A stretch of 23,949 nt of DNA from Alectoria sarmentosa (Eukaryota; Ascomycota; Lecanoromycetes; Lecanorales; Parmeliaceae). The notes beneath the pieces are model-generated. The model did no database searches. It was not told the DNA's origin and was given only the letters and a program-made list of their open reading frames with translations. The stretch spans positions 1 through 23,949 of the forward strand of contig WOGZ01000426.1 of assembly GCA_009733775.1 (NCBI GenBank), given 5' to 3'. The position numbers were made by a program, and so were the translations under genes. Of this stretch, positions 11,935 through 21,686 are shown one piece after another. How positions within the stretch are numbered: position 1 is the first letter of the stretch; each line of letters begins with the position of its first letter.

Positions 11935-12379
11935 GCGTATTCAAAAAAAATTCAATTTCTTGGCGTTCGTAGTCACTTCACCAACCGTCTAAACGAATAA
12001 TGAATATTACTAATTTGTAAAATAACTGTACATGAAAGTTACTTTCCTTAGTGTCGCGATTCTGACGTCGTTAATAATATGAAAAAGTACTATATATTCA
12101 TCGAAATATGTAAGATTTAAGAGTCTAAAGATTCTTAAAAAACCACAGATCGAGGAAGTAATAAAATTCTTGTTTCTCGAGTTAAGTACGACTCTTCATT
12201 TGTTATATCTTGACGAATATTTTTCGCATATTCAAACTTTTGATAGTATTAGAATCGCGGTAATGATCCAACCAACTTTTATATATTTTGCTTTTTAAGA
12301 TCGGTGATTTTCATCATTCTGTCGAACTGTTGGTGAAGTGATTATGAATGTCAAGAAATCGAATTCTTTTTGAATGCGC
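11935..12379. mobile_element. MITE-like element with ~52-bp terminal inverted repeats and TA flanks
   Basis: Bases 11934-11985 match the reverse complement of 12329-12380 at 45 of 52 positions. All seven differences are transitions (for example ggcg versus gaca). Similarity continues weakly inward to about 12010. The dinucleotide TA borders both ends (11933-11934 and 12380-12381), the target duplication typical of Tc1/mariner-type elements. The interior is AT-rich with surviving CpG, has no open frame, and so encodes no transposase. The element is non-autonomous and probably RIP-mutated. It lies just downstream of the P450 gene. Family name unknown. Confidence 0.75.
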
Positions 12380-12748
12380 TAAAGGCTCAAAATGTACGCT
12401 AATTAAGTATCTGCCGGAGTCTCTGTCAATGCTGTCACCACTGTCAACCAAACATCATGTTCACAACATTATCATTCGATAAGGATAATGAAGGCGTTCT
12501 CAAAGTCAAGCCGAATCCGCAAGGTCCAAGTTTATTACCAACGCACTAATGTTAGTGTCAAGATTTGGGGTTCTCAGTCTTCTCCCAGCCGCCTTGTTGG
12601 ACCGGCCACATATTTGGTATGATATAGGGGAGTCTGGAGAGAATGATCTCCATTCTACACACCCCATACCTGGAGTTTGACAGTCAGGTAGGGGCAAGAG
12701 GGGCCACGACTTGGGTATCACTACATCTTTGCTACATTTTGTACATCC

Positions 12749-14393
12749 TCATGTCTTTTGGCTATCGCTATGGAAAGTCACCCTCACGCCTCGACTGTCC
12801 AGACTCGGATTCGTAACGAAAAAGTCGTGTTTAACATCGACATCCCTTTCCCTGACGGTGTCAAACAACCGCATCTTTGTCCCAAATTTTCTGAATATTG
12901 TCGCAAGCGCCATGTGAATTTCCGCTTGGGCCAAGTTCATACCCACGCACTGCCTGGTACCCCTCCCAAAGTTGAACAACTGTCTCTGCCTCAACTCTTT
13001 CTCGGGCCCCATCCAACGTGAAGGGTCAAACTTCCTGGGTTCCGGAAACATGGCAGGGTCGTTGTGCATATGAATAGAGCTCATTCCGACCGGCGTGCCG
13101 GGCGGAATGGTCCAGTCCCGGAAAGTCAAGGTTGTATCTGGGTGTACACGCTGTAGTCGATGAATTGTTCCATATGAGACACGTAGACCTTCGTTGATTA
13201 CCGCACCGAGGTAAGGGATACGCTCGAGATTTTGTAATGAACACGGCATAGAGACATCGGGAATCGCTTCTTCAAGTTCCGCCATGAGTCTACTCAGAAT
13301 CGGCGGATTCATGAGAACATGATAAGTGGTCATGCTCAGCATATGCGCAGATGTCAAAGTCCCTGCACCAACGAGACTTTGTGCTTCCATAACAAGACGT
13401 GGAAGCGATTTCTCTGAGAGCGGGAGATCATCGTCATCTCGCAACGAATGGAATACTGTGGCATGAGATTCGGATCCGGTCTCGTCATTATGAGAGAGGA
13501 TTGATTGGACCTGAGAGACGTACTCCAATTGCTGAACGCGGAGTTGGGCGAATAGAGGGTTCGTGGCACGTACCCACCAGTCAGGAAGAAGGTTCAGCAC
13601 TGAGAGCATGTGAGGGAACTGTTTGATCCTAAAACTCAGTGAGCACATGAAAACAATAGGAAGCAGGTCCAATTAGGAGAGACACGCACATATGGGAGAG
13701 CTCAGATGGTTTCTGCACGAGCTCGTAATACCACGGAGAAAAGCCTTCCATCTCGAGTACGTTCCTGCAGTTTGAGAAACAATACTCTGTTATCACATCT
13801 TGTGTCAATGCCGAGTATGCATAAACTATGTTCACGGGCTCCCCCGCATCCATTTTCTCTAAAAATTTCTGACACAGAATATCGATGCGGGACTGGATCA
13901 CAGGCTGGAGTCGCCGGACAGACGTTTTGGAGAAGAAATTGCTGAAGGCACCACGTCGTCGGCGGTGGAGCGTGTGGCCTACCGTCCCAAATGTCATACT
14001 AGTGCTGCCAAACATACCCGCAGACCAAGACCATTTCTCTACATTCTTAGTAACAGTAGGATAGAGCTGATCTATAAAATCCGAGTCTGCAACGTGAAGT
14101 TCATAGGGGTTGATGCGGATGATAGGACCTACTGAGGGTATCAGCTATGTAGAAGCCCGTGTGCCTCAGTTTTCGAGAATACCGTAAGTCTGGTGCATTT
14201 CTTGAATTTCCCAGACGTATGAGCCCCGTTTGATGACATCGAAATAGAACTCGTACCAGAACGTCAGAGCTGCCAGCTTTCGGCCAGGGAAATGAGCAAT
14301 AGGAGAAAGATAAAGACGATAGATGACCCCGTAGGCGGTATACAGCAATGTCGTTACGAGGGTCAATTCAACGAGGAGAATGCTAGTCTCCAT
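12749..14393 (-). CDS. Cytochrome P450 monooxygenase, cluster tailoring enzyme
   Basis: Haem-thiolate oxygenase, expected in the ER membrane, likely hydroxylating or otherwise oxidising the polyketide. Three exons: 14393-14183, 14128-13690 and 13628-12749, giving 509 residues, a usual length. An N-terminal membrane anchor (residues ~4-28) is followed by a Pro-rich hinge (HFPGRK). Then come the I-helix AGT (~305-307), the ExxR motif EGLR (Glu ~363, Arg ~366), PEPRKFDPSRW (~412-422) and the haem loop FGRGTRQCVG with Cys ~444. Introns at 14129-14182 (54 bp) and 13629-13689 (61 bp) restore frame and join conserved text: the first joins TYG to PIIRINPYELH. A longer open frame reaches 14420 but starts with GTG; the ATG at 14393 has a good context (caacATGg). 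Overall the sequence resembles the large group of fungal P450s often annotated as trichodiene-oxygenase-like, but the substrate cannot be inferred. Same strand as the PKS; all key residues intact. Confidence 0.95.
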
Positions 14394-15425
14394 GTTGACG
14401 GGACGATCTTTCCAGGCCACACTTTTGAATGTGCTCAGGAATGGACAAGGTGATGAGTTGAGCGATGGTAATGGTCCGTTGGACGTTGTGCTACAAGATA
14501 TCCAGCGAAATGGAAAGACGAGCGAGCTTGCTGACTAAGCTATTGCTTCTCAACCCACCCCCTCGGGACGTTAGTCTTCGGACACTGAAGATGATCTTCC
14601 TTCGATGCACGTCGAATTTTGCTGGAATTCTGCGACTAACAAATTCGACTGCTTTCATGGTTACAGGGTGTCAGAGAATTCCTTCGATGCAGATCCAAAC
14701 TTTTGGGTCTTAGGGCAATTATGCAGAACACGGATCCGATTGCTTTAACCATGGAAGAGTATGAGGGATTTTCACGATGCTGGTCATGCTTCACGTAGCT
14801 GGCATAGAAGGCAAGCATTAAGACAACCCCGCCTTCGTGTAAATTTCTTACAATCAGCTGCAGTGACCAGTCCCCACTCATGCAGTGGGTTGCGTATTGC
14901 ATATGCAGGTCGGCATGCCAAAATTAAAGGATAGGCAGGGTAACTGCAGGAATTCCCTTCTTCTTTTCCTTTATGACTCAAGATTTTCCCACCACCGTAG
15001 TAACAGCTGCATCATGATGTCACCAGCAGTCCCTCAAGGGCTAGAAAAGCTGAGCTTTTTGACTGAATTAGGCGGGCTGCATGATTCATCCTTGATACAG
15101 TGAAAAACAGGGACAATCTCGGCGCTAATCCACAGCACATGCTCAGGTTTCAGGGTCGACCATCTAAACCCTATGATCGGCTGTCTCTCGCACTGGCACC
15201 TGGATCATGCTCGCGCCGATCCCGAAGCACTGGGCCGCTGGTAGGAAATAATCCGAGAGGAGGAGAGGGCGAGTACCTTTCTCAATCCCGGACAAGGCGC
15301 CACACGGGCAATACCTGCTCATGCATGCTCACATGTGCAGCCCTACTTGAGTTTCTTCCAATTCGGTCATCTGTGTAGGGGCCATGCAGAGGTTCTTTGC
15401 TTTTCTTCTTTTGCTTCCTCAAGGA
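14394..15425. other. Divergent intergenic region between P450 and membrane-protein genes
   Basis: About 1 kb separating divergent starts, so presumably two back-to-back promoters. Frames at 14636-14902 (minus) and 15100-15378 (plus) show no motif, membrane pattern or splice logic and I do not call them. No transcription-factor motif could be assigned with confidence. Confidence 0.45.
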
Positions 15426-16640
15426 ATGGCAGAACAACATGAGAATCGCACCCCGACCATTGTCGCCACTGTGATAGCACTATGGATATTATCGTATATT
15501 GCAGTCGGAGCACGGTTCTGGGGGCGCTTTGCTGGACACACGAAGCTGTGGTGGGACGACTGGCTTATCCTTCTCGCCGCGGTATGCACTCCCATCCATC
15601 ACTCACGACTTCATGAGAAGTGGTTGAATGTTAATACCAGCCCAAGGTTATTCTCGCTCCGGCTCTGACTGCAGACTTGATTGAGTCTCATCTCGGCGCT
15701 GGAAAACATGTGCAAGCTGTAGTCCAGGACCACCCAGGAAATATCGACAAATTCCTTAAGGTCTGGGTCCCCTAATTCGACGCCATTTTTTGCACGCTCA
15801 GTTAACATCCTCTTCCTAGGCCATATACGCCGGAGAAATGTTTTACCCACCTATCATCGTCTGCATCAAGTGTAGCATCCTTGCCCTCTACTACCGACTC
15901 TTCGGCGTTAGAAAGGTAATCGCGCGTGTTTGCTACGTCCTCATAGGTACGACGGTCGCATGGGGCATCGCAACCTTGACGTCCGCTGTCTTTCAGTGCA
16001 AGCCTATCCACGTGGCGTGGGATCCGACGAGCACAAGAAGTGAATGTGTCAAGCTGAGGGCGTATTTAGTAGGCACGAACGTACCAAACGTTCTTCTCGA
16101 TCTTGTGATCTTAGTGACACCCTTATATCCGGTTTGGCAATTGAAGCTGCCGACACGAAAGAGGGTCATGATCAGTGGGGTCTTTGTGCTAGGTGCTTGG
16201 TATGGCATCCTTCTTGCGTCTTCGAGAAATGCGACCATTTGCTTACTCTCCGCAGCGAGACCGCTTTCAGCATCATCCGCCTCGTGGAGCTTACCAGTCT
16301 TGAAGTCTCCGATGTGACCTGGAATTACGTGCCCCCAATAATCTGGTCGACTATCGAAATATGCGTCGGAATTTTCTGTGCGTGCCTCCCGGTGATGGCG
16401 CCGTTGGTTCCAGTATTCTTGCGGGGGCGATCTGGCCCAAAAGAGTCCGGTAATTCCTCAAGCTTCGGACGTTCAAACCCAAGAAAGATCACGAATGATT
16501 ATGTGAAACAAAGCATTAGGAGGCTAGACGATGACACCATAGATTTGGTCCCCGAGAGCGATTATTCAATGAGTATCAAGCAGACCACCAACATAGATGT
16601 ACATGAGGAAGATAGCATAGAGTTACATACTATGGCTTGA
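15426..16640 (+). CDS. Fungal rhodopsin-domain (SAT4/PTH11-like) integral membrane protein
   Basis: Predicted seven-helix plasma- or endo-membrane protein of a large fungal family with no settled function. Four exons: 15426-15581, 15641-15760, 15820-16199 and 16256-16640, giving 346 residues. Family signs are an extracellular N-terminus, a first helix (~10-28), the WWDDWLILL motif (~42-50), further helices around 101-120, 129-150, 178-198, 205-228 and 237-265, FQCKPIHVAWDP after the fourth helix with a later Cys (SECVKL), and a polar acidic cytoplasmic tail. Introns are 15582-15640, 15761-15819 and 16200-16255 (59, 59 and 56 bp). An upstream in-frame ATG at 15384 would add 14 mostly hydrophobic residues; the 15426 start fits the family better. 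Exon 2 (PKVILAPALT...) is the least certain piece, because AAG and CAG acceptors six bases apart both keep frame. Such proteins often sit in metabolite clusters, but a pathway role here is inference. Confidence 0.88.
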
Positions 16641-16734
16641 TCCACCGATCCTGCGTATTGTGAAACGGAGGGTTTTCACTAACTACGTTCCCAATGCGAA
16701 GTAGATACAGCTCAGAAGGCTTCTTTTTCGTTCA

Positions 16735-17881
16735 AAGCTCTGCTTCTGCGTCAGCTTCGTGACTGGATTTTCCAGTAGCAAGGACTCATAGAGCACAACA
16801 CTCACTCCTTTCTTTGATGCCGGAGCCTAATTTCGGAGTATCTGCAAACAACATTTGTCGCTCCAATTGTGCAGAATCCAGCGCATGGACTACACATCCG
16901 CGCCCTTGACTGGCTGCTCCGTGAAAAAGTCCTGCGGCATCAATTCAATCCATTCCTTTAGGTCATCAGAAAGTGCAGCCTCGCTCGAGTTCGCCACGGC
17001 TGCCGAATCTTGAACGATAAAGCGCACCTGTCGCCTGGAGGCAGCGAGAAATCGGGGGACCGCGCCTTGTCCGCCGCCAACATCAATAACCAAATCACCT
17101 GGACTGTCGATCGCATCCCAATCAAGGCCCACTTCTCAAATGATTTGAATCCCACTCCTTCCCTGGTGTGAAATATCGTGTCCCCATACCAAAAAGTCTT
17201 ATCCGCTCTGGATGCTTTGCAAGAATTGGTGTATTGGCAGAGGTGTGTTAATTGGCCAGATTGTAACCCGTATACGTAGGCTCTTCAGAGTCAGGGTACG
17301 TATCTATAGCGCCGATGAGAGCACTGGAGGCGGGTGTGAATTCATCTGTCAATAGGCCAACAGCCTCGAAGAATTCAGAGCCGGTTGACAGAGCATGCGA
17401 GATGGCGGTGTGAGCGACCTGGCCTGGTAGAGAATTAGTAAATAGCTGTGAAGCCATGGCGTGTCTGAGAAATGGGAGACAAGGGTCGAAGGAAGGCAGA
17501 TCTGCTGAACGATTTCGTCATTTGAGATTGAACCTATCAGGGGGACTGTTTGGGGAATCTTGTACTGGTAGATTGCTTGGAGGGTACTGGCGTTGGTAAA
17601 ATGGGATACTGATTGTTGGCCAAATTTTTTTAGCTCGCTGCCGAGAGTTTGCCAACGCAGTAAAGCATATCTGCCGTTGCCCCTGCTGTTTCTTAGGCTA
17701 GACGTTTCAATGCGTGGGTTGAGTCGATTATTACACGTTGCACGGCTCCATATTCAGGTAGCAGAGTGATTAGCGAATCCTGATCACAAGATGTGGGCGG
17801 TAGACCATTCGACACAATATGGGCATCGAGTTGTTTGGCTTGAGCCAAAGTTTCTTCTGCTTTGGTTATTAGAGTAGACAT
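16735..17881 (-). pseudogene. O-methyltransferase (AdoMet-dependent, family 2) pseudogene
   Basis: Remains of a plant/fungal-type O-methyltransferase, dead in this sequence. It starts at an ATG (17881) with the usual N-terminal helix (LITKAEETLAQAKQLDAHI, then HGL-type NGLPP). Then come a winged-helix part (LRHAMASQLFT, QVAHTAISHALS), YPDSEEPTYTGYNLAN, the cofactor motif DVGGGQG (about 17060-17085) and the catalytic-His region MRWILHNWSDK (about 16855-16885), then VSVVLYE and NPVTKLTQKQ, after which similarity is lost. In-frame stops are at 17693-17695 (TAA), 17248-17250 (TAA), 16890-16892 (TAG) and 16827-16829 (TAG). Frame changes are near 17660, 17490 and 17125. The last ~70 residues usual for the family are missing. 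Introns cannot repair it, since the stops interrupt conserved motifs such as DV*SMRWILHNW. It lies 292 bp upstream of and divergent from the SDR gene. Once probably a cluster tailoring enzyme (inference). Confidence 0.88.
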
Positions 17882-18173
17882 TATGGAAGTATGAAGACGG
17901 GAGTATCAAAATGCAATATGGGCGCATTCCCCAGAATAGCTGGGAGGGTGATTGTGTTGGGAGAAGCAAGACTTGTTCGAATACAGCGCATCTTTTCATG
18001 CACCTCTATGCATTCGTATGCAAAGGGTCATCATAGTGCGTCATGACAGACTGCGGCTCCATACACGAACACTGCATGAGACTTGACACGAGTAAGCTTT
18101 CATAAGACTTGGAGTCTTTGGCGGTCATTGTCCCTGTCTTTCTTTGACTGCAAAGCGAAGCCAACTCGGCGCA
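17882..18173. promoter_or_regulatory. Short divergent intergenic region, OMT pseudogene / SDR
   Basis: 292 bp between the two divergent ATG codons, so presumably a former shared promoter. No TATA box or known regulator site is clear. Called from gene orientation only. Confidence 0.35.
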
Positions 18174-19182
18174 ATGCACCGACAAACATGGCTGATAACA
18201 GGCTGCTCTTCCGGCTTCGGCTCCTTGTTTGTCACTGAGATCTTACGACGGGGTGATCATGCCATTGCCACGGCTCGTTCTCTTGAATCGCTGGAACCTC
18301 TTATGGAAACCGGTGCATCGTGTCTACAGCTGGATGTCACGGCATCGCAGGCGGAGCTTGATGCCAAGATCGAGATGGCGGAGGCAATGTTTGGACCTAT
18401 TGACATAGTGGTGAACAATGCCGGTTATGCAGAGGTGGGAATTTTGGAAGACTCTAGGTGAGTTGAACCTAGGGCTGTCAATTTCGACATTGCTATTGAG
18501 TCAGCAATGGAGGTTCTAGACTGTGATTCTTCTCCGTCAGCGTATTGATGAATAGAAGTCAGGATGTCTTTCAGCGGCAGTATGATACCAATTTTTTTGG
18601 GACCGTCAAAATGACGCGCTCGATTCTGCCTCTCTTCCGTCGGCGTCGAGCTGGCATCATTGTCATGATGAGCTCTGTAGGTGGGAACGTTGGTATGCCT
18701 GGCGCAAGTCCCTATGTCAGCTCCAAATTCGCCATAGAAGGTACTGATATTTCGGTCAAATAAAATATACGACACTGGACAACAGCTGACATGTCGATCG
18801 CACAGGGTTATCCGAATGCCTCCGCCTTGAAACGTCTCACCTGAATATACGAACCCTCGTTATTCAGCCAGGTATGTTCCGTACCAGCAGCCTGACCACC
18901 GGTAGCCACCGGAACAACAATTCTGGCCGTGAAGACTACGCGGCGCTGAATGAGACTATGGGTGCAGCGCATAGCATGCAGGGAACTCAACGCGGCGATC
19001 CAACAAAGATGGTCGTGCGGGTCGTTGATTTGGTGACAGGGACGGGCCTCGCAGAGGGCAAGCCGATGCCGGAAACGCTGCCGATGGGAATCGACGCAGT
19101 CCAAGCAATTCGACTCAAGTGTGAGAAAACATTGAGGAACCTGCAGGACTGGGAGGAAATGAGTTGTGGCACAGACTACTAG
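18174..19182 (+). CDS. Short-chain dehydrogenase/reductase (classical SDR)
   Basis: NAD(P)-dependent oxidoreductase, likely a ketone/alcohol redox step on the polyketide; soluble. Three exons: 18174-18457, 18541-18740 and 18806-19182, giving 286 residues, within the usual range. Rossmann motif TGCSSGFG (~9-16), an LDV segment (~53-55) typical of the adenine-side Asp, NNAG (~81-84), catalytic Ser in SSVGG (~140) and YVSSK with Tyr ~153 and Lys ~157; then IEGLSECLRLE and IQPGMFRT, the usual post-catalytic pattern. Introns are 18458-18540 (83 bp, GTGAGT) and 18741-18805 (65 bp, CTGAC branch point); both joins are in frame and restore family motifs. The open frame extends upstream to 18144, but that codon is TTG; the ATG at 18174 directly precedes the Rossmann strand as in relatives. 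The overall pattern is like the 17-beta-hydroxysteroid-dehydrogenase-type SDRs common in fungi. Substrate unknown. No defects seen. Confidence 0.93.
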
Positions 19183-20201
19183 AAATGTCATCCTTCCAAC
19201 GACCAGCAAAGATTGGTCTGCGGAAGGTTGCTAGGAGACATCCAGCCTTTGGCGATCATTCCACTTGGTACGCACAGCCGCCGTGGGCTTTCCAACTTGT
19301 GGCACCATGATCAACAAGAATTGTTCCTGACAGCGGTGGTGGCGAGAACATGCCTCACCCTCCTCAGATCATTCCCCCCCCCCCCATCCATTGTCCCCCT
19401 CTCTCTCCTCTTCGATGCCATGACCCCATTTTGACCCGATCCTCCGACACGCACCTTGCAGGATCTGAAGTTTCAGTGTCCGATCAGACAACTTGTTTGA
19501 GCTCAGCCTAAGAGTAGCCGAGCCGTATGATCATGTGCTTTCAGAATAGTAAGGAGTGGAGATGCACGTTGTAGTGGCTATGGTAGTAGTAGTAGTAGTC
19601 ATTCATGAGGAAGGCCTGCAGAGCTAAGGCTGTAGTGGCTATGAGGGCAAAGCACGCTCAACGCGAACGAGAAAGCTACAGAGATCAAGCCAAGCGACGG
19701 TATTGCGAGGAAATGTAATTGCCTCGCTTGAATGCCGAGTGGAGCCGGCAGTTGACCCCGGAAATGACACCCCTGACCGGAACCACCTTGGCGGCAAATG
19801 CCAATGAATCAGGTGGCTATGGAGCCGATTTCCGAGCACCCGTGGATTTAGACCGGTCCATGTCCGCAACATGGTTTCTTCCTTTTGTTCTTCATGAGTA
19901 GTCAAGACAGTCCTGTTCATGTAGGTACATTGTCCCATCGGTCTCAAGTTATCCCGCTGCGTAGCCTGTCCTCGCAACGTTTATTGCACAAGACAACTGC
20001 GCTTCCTTGGGGGGGCGGGGGCCAAACATCTACATAAATTGACCAATATGAGTGTTCGCTGGCTGGAGTGGTACGAGATGTAGGAAAGCAGGTAGTATGC
20101 ATGTTTAGCAAAGAGGTTGTGCACTTCGAGATCCCATTCTGTTCATTGTCTTGACTATTAGGGTCCCGCCGCCAGGGGTGGGGGGTAAATTACAGGAGTT
20201 A
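19183..20201. other. Intergenic; simple repeats, no gene seen
   Basis: It holds a C12 run (19374-19385), a short GTA repeat (about 19582-19599), a 13-bp direct repeat tgtagtggctatg (19570-19582 and 19631-19643) and G-rich runs near 20010-20025 and 20175-20187. The minus-strand frame at 19639-19977 begins with TTG and has no recognisable feature. Confidence 0.5.
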
Positions 20202-21009
20202 CTAGCTGGCTGCTATGTGATTTGGTTTTGGCGTTAAGAATATGTGCCTTTGTGGGATTATCAAGATGTAATGAAAGTATTGAATGCCGGCCGTCCGCGA
20301 TATTATCCTATTGAAACGCCTTTCAAATCTCAATGTCGGCCTTATCCAATTTAAAAATCGCCATTGCTGCAATTCAGACGCATTCCACGTTTGAGAAACA
20401 GGCACAGATCCTCGTTGATTCAGATAATAGCTGATGCTGTCAACCAGCAAGCCTTCAGTCGTCGGATCATCCTGGACGCGGGTGACGTTCTTGATACCTG
20501 GAAATCGTTCACTCAACAGGAATCACCCAGCTCACCTGACAGCCGGAGGCGTAAAAGTGACCTGCTCGTCCGAATGATTCTCAAAGCCGGCAACAGTGAC
20601 ACTGCACCGAATCGCGACATTGGCGACAACCTCGCCCCAGTATGCTGTGCAACCGAACAAGAAATCGATTAACCAGAAGGAAGTGTACGGTTTAGCAATT
20701 GGAAAGGAGGAGGTTCCATTGGTGGCTTGATGCTCCCAATTTGTGCCGATGCCGTTGGGCTCGGTATGGGCGGAGACACGACCGACGACGCCATCCGCGG
20801 TGTCGACTAGGGATCAGGAATTGTGAATGATAGATTCGTAGGTAGCAATGCCGAATAAAAGATTGGTACCAACAACTCGGACGGTGAGATTGTCAAACTG
20901 GATGTTCCTAACAGGCTGCTCTCGAATTGAAGATACCGATACAAACGCGATGGAATACTAACGTTGGCGGTGACTTCGGTGGTGGACGCGTAGCTTTTTA
21001 TAGCTAGCC
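20202..21009 (-). pseudogene. Decayed gene of an uncharacterised, possibly secreted fungal protein
   Basis: On the minus strand one reading frame gives convincing protein sequence broken by three TGA stops (20814-20816, 20532-20534, 20523-20525). After an acceptor-like CAG near 21010 come LAIKSYASTTEVTAN, a 47-bp intron (20916-20962, GTTAGT...GCAG), then PVRNIQFDNLTV, HTEPNGIGTNWEHQ, FPIAKPYTSFWLIDFLFGC, CSVTVAGF and, beyond the two close stops, LSERFPGIKNVTRV and LLVDSISYYL. Frame stays constant across all three stops, so these are point changes rather than indels. The pattern (F-D-N/D-L near the start, a Cys pair, V-T-V-x-G-F, final L-x-D-S-x-x-Y) reminds me of small secreted fungal proteins of unknown function, but this is recognition by eye only. 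A 63-bp intron (GTACCA...CCTAG) could remove the first stop but would also remove coding-like sequence. No start codon or signal peptide could be placed with confidence upstream. Confidence 0.6.
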
Positions 21010-21686
21010 TGTGAAGGAGTAAGTCGAAAGTTAATACTGTAGTTGTAGCTTTGGAGAATATCTCTTCAGTCGAGATCTATTAGAAGATTGATAATGAGGA
21101 CGAGAAGAAAGTTTGACGGAATTTTTTCATCACAAGTACCATCTTTTCAGCCCGGTCAACCGCACAGATAGATCGGATATGAGAAGGGTGCTGATTTATC
21201 CGAGGGTGTAGGGCGTCATGGGGAGGTGTTCGGACTACTTCACAGGGCTGTTGAAGCCGAAAGTGTCATGGGAATCGGAATAGCCTGGTGTCTCCCATTT
21301 GGAAAGTTGGCTGCCACACCGATCTGCAAGATGGAATTCATGCAGGTAAGCACTTGAGCCTGTGCTCTCATCAGATCTGGCCACAACGAACGATATCACG
21401 AATCTCCAGCAGCAGAATTTCTCTCCATTTTGTAGAAGGAGAATTGTTCATCGAAACCCTGGTGTTCATTTGAAAGCTGCGCTCTTCAAACACCATTGTC
21501 TATGTACGCCATACAAACCTCGATGTGGCTTTCCGTAGAGCTCCGTGAAATGTCTATGTGGCCTTGCACCGTTGCAGGGCTGATGAGAGTCTCCCTTGGA
21601 CGCTACAGAGTAGACGTCCTCTAGCTTTCAATCAGAGGACTACAGACCCCTTGTAAGCCTTGTATTGTTCAATAAAATCATCTTAT
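21010..21686. other. Intergenic, upstream of decayed gene and downstream of F-box gene
   Basis: No gene supported. It may contain the lost first exon of the decayed gene (ATG codons and a hydrophobic stretch near 21070-21145 on the minus strand occur in different frames). The short plus-strand frame at 21288-21473 has no features. Confidence 0.4.

Larger units (their letters stand above)
10477..12748. other. 2.3 kb gap between PKS and P450: PKS promoter side plus repeats
   Basis: No convincing gene. It contains the PKS upstream region, a hairpin-like element (10624-10763) and a MITE (11935-12379), listed separately. A palindrome-like site CGCCAC (10786-10791) / GTGGCG (10804-10809) lies between. 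Bases 10810-11900 have no frame over 60 codons that looks like protein; a short ATG frame on the minus strand at about 11430-11610 has no recognisable motif. A hyphenated palindrome, taccttaggta, is at about 11886-11896. Confidence 0.55.

Noticed and set aside
14636..15378. Open frames between the P450 and membrane-protein genes
   Set aside because: No domain, membrane pattern or splice structure; the region is best read as divergent promoters.
16735..17881. Rescuing the O-methyltransferase as an intron-rich functional gene
   Set aside because: Stops fall inside conserved motifs, and no donor/acceptor pairs remove them while keeping those motifs; the C-terminus is also missing.
19374..20187. 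C12 and G-rich runs as possible regulatory quadruplexes
   Set aside because: Simple low-complexity tracts with no gene start nearby; nothing supports a function.
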